DNA from: an uncultured Prevotellaceae bacterium
Lineage (GTDB): Bacteria; Bacteroidota; Bacteroidia; Bacteroidales; Bacteroidaceae
DNA length: 64,000 nt
Reading direction: 5' to 3'
NCBI GenBank assembly: GCA_902762565.1
Contig: CACWOS010000036.1
Coordinates: 1 to 64,000, forward strand
The notes under the pieces were generated by a model. That model worked only from the letters and a program-made list of their open reading frames with translations, searched no databases and was not told the origin of the DNA. Shown here piece by piece: positions 61,301-64,000 of the stretch. Both the position numbers and the translations under genes were made by a program. Positions within the stretch are counted from its first letter, which is position 1; each line of letters opens with the position of its first letter.

Positions 61301-64000
61301 CTATATCGGTCGAATGATCAAGGATGACTACCAAAACGAGATGGGCAAGCATGTCGACGAGGAGGATGCCTACGAAAGTGGTTTCCCGTGGATCCGAGAC
61401 TATACCTATGGCGGCAACGACCTCGGTGGTAAGATCATGAGGGAGGAGGATTTCGTCGGTAGGGTGCGTGTCGATGTCAAGCCGATGGTGCATCGGTACA
61501 ATGCAAGCAGCAATGCTCATCCCGACGTGCTGAAGGCTTCGGCTTATACAGAGTACCTTCAGGGACGTGCCATCGGTATCTTTGCAGGCTGCTATGGTAC
61601 TTACGATTATAAAGATCGGAAGTTCAGTGCTTATACTGATGAGGATGGTGAGCCTTTAAAGGATGCCCAAAACAATCCCTTGTTTACCAAGCCCCGCCTG
61701 AATAATGCCATCGTCCATTTCCGTCCTACTGCTGACAACGAGGAAAATATCAACGATTACAACAAGGTTGATGAGATCTATGGTGCCGGTCAGGGCTATT
61801 CAGGCGAGAAAGACCGTGACATCATGCAGAACCGCAGCTATGTGCTCATCGATATTCCTACTGCTTTCGGTACGAAGTACGAAAATCTGGAGGTGTTTGG
61901 TGCAGGAGCATGGGGTGGTGTCGGCATGGATGAGACGCTGGGTACCGATGCTGATAAGGACAAGACCTCTGCCATCATCGACCTTGCTCGTGGTACCATC
62001 GGCGCTGCCTACGGTGCCAGCTATAAGGAGGGTGTCACCCGCCGCACCGTTGTCAATGTCCCTGTTGGCTCTACCATCAATATCGGTAGTATCTTTGGTG
62101 GCGCATACGGCACAGAGACCCTCTTGCCCTGCGATGTCTATGAGGCCAATGTGGAGTATCATAGCGAACTTGCCAGTCTGATATACAACCCTGTGAGAAC
62201 AGAAAAGGAGACGAATGCCGAGACAGGAGAAGAAACCACCAAGACCGTGGGTAACCCGCTGATGAAGGGTGCTATCTATGGTGGTAACAACCAGGAGCGT
62301 CGTACCATCTTTGGCAGAATCAAAATCGATGTGCCTGTCAAGCAGAAGCATCACCAGTATGGCATGACCAATGCATATGTCTATGGCGCAGGTTATGGTC
62401 CTAACACATGGTCGGAATATACCGAGGTGAAATTGGTCAGCAATGAAGAAAGGCACACAGCTGCCAAAGTCTATGAGGTCTATGGTGGTGGTGAGGCCGG
62501 ACGCGTACTGAATGCCGAGAGTGTTCAGAAGTACATGAACACCTATGTGTCGTCCAAACCCCAAGGCATTACTAAGCCAAGTTCCATCTCGGACGATGAT
62601 TATAATAATCACTGGGACAAGGTCTGGAAGGCTGCGTGGACACTCGGTGGAGGCTTGGATCCTGAGAATTTTACCATTACTGCCGATGGCAACAGCTATC
62701 TTAACAACGCCAAGACCAACTTGAACAATGCTCGGGCAAGAACGGCTGAGATTGATGACAGGGAAACGAAGACTTATAAATATAATACCAACGTCATCAT
62801 CGGTAAGGGAGCCTATGTGGGGAACTATGCCTACGGTGGCGGCCTTGGCAAGGAAGGTACGGGTATGGCAGGAAGTGGTGATGTTTATGGCACCACTTAT
62901 ATTGCCCTGCTTGGTGGCGAAGTTAATAAAGATATCTATGCTGCTGGAACCTTGGGTGCTGTTAACGATGCGTTTGGGGCTAAGAATTTCACTGCTGGTA
63001 CTACCGCTTATATTGCTGGCGGCACCTTGCGTAATGTCTATGGTGGCGGTTGGAAGGGTGATGTAGGCTCTACCAAGATGACCATCAGCGAAGATGGTAA
63101 AACCGCAACATTCGATCCTGATAAGGAGATACCTGGTGAGACCCACGTTGTCATTGGTATACGTAATGACCAGAAAGAAGCCAATTTCTTGGCTGCATTA
63201 CAGCAAGTGGATAGCAAAGCAACTGTTAACGACTATGGTGTCGACAACGGCTTGCCAGCCATCCAGCGTAATGCCTATAGTGGTGGTGAGGGCGGCGCCG
63301 TGTTTGGTAAAGCCTATCTCACCTTGAACAATGGCTACATCGGCTACGGCTATTCTACCGATTCTATCGAGGCCTCTGCCAAATACGATTTGCCCGGTGG
63401 TTATTATCCGATGATAGAAGACAAGACGCATAAGGTACAGGGTGTCTTTGTGCCTAACACTCGTCTGGCTGATTGTGGTAATTTGTTTGGCGGCGGATAT
63501 GATGTCCGAAGCAGTGTCGATGAAACCTATGTTAAGATTTGGAATGGTGTCGTTCGTAACAGTGTGCACGGTGGTGGTGAGATTGCTACCATTGGTCGTG
63601 GTGCTGTCACGCCGAGTGGGACAAACAATTCTGTCCGTACTCTAAAAGGCTTCTACAAGGCCGGTAAGACGAACATCGAGATGTATAATGGCCATGTACA
63701 GCGCAACGTGTTCGGTGGTGGTAAGGGCTACAATATCTACGGTTACGGTCAGGAAGGTACGCTCTACACCGATGGCTATGTGTTTGGTCAGACTGAGGTG
63801 CATATCCATGGTGGTGAGATTGGTACCGACAAGAACCTGGCACAGGGTTATGGTAATGTCTTCGGAGGTGGTGACATTGGCTACGTCTTTAGCCCTAATA
63901 TTACAAGCACGAAAACAAAGCAGAAGATTAGCACGCACTCACCAGGCCACATCTATTATTATAATGAAGTTGGTGATTTGGAAGAGGACTGTAAGGTGGT
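58335..64000 (+). CDS. Giant exported YGGGN-repeat surface protein (3' end outside the window)
   Basis: The frame is open from ATG 58335 to the last base, at least 1,888 codons. It begins with a clear signal peptide (MRKITTILLLCLSATLMQAQ). About thirty glycine-rich turns recur every 40-80 residues: VYGGNDI, LFGGGNG, MFGGNNK, VYGGCRM, VYGGGNG, VFGGGNI, IYGGCYN, VFGGGYG, MYGGGFF, IYGGNNQ, VYGGGEA, AYGGGLG, VYGGGWK, LFGGGYD, VFGGGDI. They are separated by predicted strands and often preceded by I/V-x-I-x-I. This periodic pattern suggests a long beta-solenoid. No catalytic motif was seen. Following the fimbrial genes with a 22-base gap, it may be a tip adhesin or a separate surface filament. A C-terminal sorting domain cannot be checked here. 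Confidence 0.85.
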   Translation, partial: MRKITTILLLCLSATLMQAQIGGNAGNTGGSTKVTVYSGNLHAVFAGARMANVGGSAFVHLDGEHASDYILADYVYGGNDIAGTIGSSNDLPTELTEVGTVNRKNDINNTWNAFVRISSKLQTPAVYYTQEEIAAAQEGDGAYGKTTNDIKTPAIIATDNKPIYIGQLFGGGNGNYDYEPKTTGKGTIVKDKVTQEEVASSTNTLSEPELGKTYMEILGGSIVYAYAGGNNATITDKTIICLDNPSEVVNSIKDTKVTTENEGELLTSDRFKLMRVNTTLSRPSSDRYQIGRMFGGNNKAEMAIRPTWNLKRGKVRNLYSGGNQGAMTHPNGIYIAIKSEGMEVDNVYGGCRMADVDPNKTKKAITKETIDGTPFPAGYSARVLITAGDINNVYGGNDVTGNVYGGNAVGIHCSINGDVYGGGNGSYPYTDNDKFEGDDTYGDLYYNPETVLTEAGLTATSDKLKSVEAMNVFRPNAEAVSIRLIGTEAKPTVIGGSVYCGGNSATLRNDRNTSAAAELKIGSYVYADNVFFGNNGENMIKTNERSETELEGVLRTFKSAVAGSNQPFSSIDLTDKDLFAAYMDGVAMRVHPRVAFDISKTNGGDDDEDYVPYSTYFGSVFGGGNIGSMKFLGEVEFNFNKKVVIFDKFVGGCNNAFIPEQWTDDKTQKLNALYEGGVLEAPDTETENKLILNLSGLKIEPKRWKKDVNDNYVLDDQGNRQLEWNIVKYDNATGKYVKDDPVAPTQTISEESTSADLARRFTGGNIYGGCYNSGVVNGNVVININETLMEREKLFDEVVSDELGEEVSLYGEDQTTETTYTITKRHTGVILGQQGMDVLGQALNVFGGGYGKDARIWGSTTVNLNKGYVFQIFGGSEQGVIGKSLEEDRIAVTENNTDKNTTKNYDYVFEGNHYAYNSKYSCYVNLKGDFNGVSKKENSSDEMAECEFMYGGGFFGPIAGNTYINLGKGRIFNSFAGSCNADILGHTETYIGRMIKDDYQNEMGKHVDEEDAYESGFPWIRDYTYGGNDLGGKIMREEDFVGRVRVDVKPMVHRYNASSNAHPDVLKASAYTEYLQGRAIGIFAGCYGTYDYKDRKFSAYTDEDGEPLKDAQNNPLFTKPRLNNAIVHFRPTADNEENINDYNKVDEIYGAGQGYSGEKDRDIMQNRSYVLIDIPTAFGTKYENLEVFGAGAWGGVGMDETLGTDADKDKTSAIIDLARGTIGAAYGASYKEGVTRRTVVNVPVGSTINIGSIFGGAYGTETLLPCDVYEANVEYHSELASLIYNPVRTEKETNAETGEETTKTVGNPLMKGAIYGGNNQERRTIFGRIKIDVPVKQKHHQYGMTNAYVYGAGYGPNTWSEYTEVKLVSNEERHTAAKVYEVYGGGEAGRVLNAESVQKYMNTYVSSKPQGITKPSSISDDDYNNHWDKVWKAAWTLGGGLDPENFTITADGNSYLNNAKTNLNNARARTAEIDDRETKTYKYNTNVIIGKGAYVGNYAYGGGLGKEGTGMAGSGDVYGTTYIALLGGEVNKDIYAAGTLGAVNDAFGAKNFTAGTTAYIAGGTLRNVYGGGWKGDVGSTKMTISEDGKTATFDPDKEIPGETHVVIGIRNDQKEANFLAALQQVDSKATVNDYGVDNGLPAIQRNAYSGGEGGAVFGKAYLTLNNGYIGYGYSTDSIEASAKYDLPGGYYPMIEDKTHKVQGVFVPNTRLADCGNLFGGGYDVRSSVDETYVKIWNGVVRNSVHGGGEIATIGRGAVTPSGTNNSVRTLKGFYKAGKTNIEMYNGHVQRNVFGGGKGYNIYGYGQEGTLYTDGYVFGQTEVHIHGGEIGTDKNLAQGYGNVFGGGDIGYVFSPNITSTKTKQKISTHSPGHIYYYNEVGDLEEDCKV

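Noticed and set aside
61800-63146. A 448-codon open frame on the minus strand
   Set aside because: It lies entirely inside the giant plus-strand gene, has no promoter or family motif, and reflects the codon bias of that gene.
1-64000. tRNA or rRNA genes and insertion sequences
   Set aside because: Intergenic gaps were read for cloverleaf-like sequences, rRNA segments, transposase frames and terminal repeats; none was convincing.

Overview
This window looks like chromosomal DNA of a Bacteroidales bacterium, most likely a Prevotella-like (Prevotellaceae) species. The evidence is the recurring Bacteroidetes promoter (TTTG, about 20 bases, then TAnnTTTGC), weak or absent Shine-Dalgarno sequences, Mfa/FimA-type fimbrial lipoproteins, a DUF3575 protein, a WbqC/LepB/DapB cluster, an ArgE-like M20 deacylase and a split transketolase. 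No rRNA, tRNA, CRISPR array, transposase or prophage was recognised. No gene-free stretch exceeds 300 bases.

Layout. 1-220: the last 22 codons of an unidentified gene, then a palindromic spacer. 221-2936 (minus): gpmI and a short ComEC-like protein. 3162-8428: a sugar-catabolic set (transketolase N and C subunits, a glycerol-kinase-like FGGY kinase with an altered pocket, a fucose-isomerase-fold isomerase), interrupted by a minus-strand SH3b mini-gene. 8595-11970 (minus): dapB, lepB, a catalytically degenerate LepB paralogue, wbqC. 12056-18103: a THUMP-like methyltransferase, a GNAT-like protein, parE, an S41 protease. 18108-19067 (minus): dusB. 19311-25348: argD, proC, an XRE-cupin regulator, an acyl-CoA synthetase, an S41-type lipoprotein. 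25442-28673 (minus): efp, a glycosyltransferase, radC, mntP and a small coiled-coil protein. 28853-33790: rpmH (no stop codon), a PASTA protein, rluD-like, ddl, an acyltransferase, a lipoprotein. 33782-38308 (minus): dgt, an SF1 helicase, a second GNAT-like protein. 38455-43242: dut, a gene remnant, a TPR protein, a DUF4292 lipoprotein, an EnvC-like protein. 43246-44298 (minus): the M20 deacylase. 44392-47981: fadD-like, prfB, a 48-residue membrane protein, a CYTH protein. 48260-64000: a fimbrial operon (DUF3575/OmpA protein, two Mfa1-like subunits, Mfa2-like anchor, a third Mfa1-like subunit, a smaller fimbrillin) ending in a giant glycine-rich repeat protein that runs off the window.

How the genes work together. 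The isomerase, kinase and split transketolase form a plausible route from an unusual pentose to triose and pentulose phosphates. The fimbrial operon carries subunits, anchor and probable accessory or tip proteins in one transcription direction. Most other genes are housekeeping.

The least ordinary features are: an L34 gene with no stop codon that reads into its own terminator; a LepB paralogue lacking both catalytic residues; the giant YGGGN-type repeat protein; and several families of short repeats that sit between genes, inside reading frames and even inside signal peptides.
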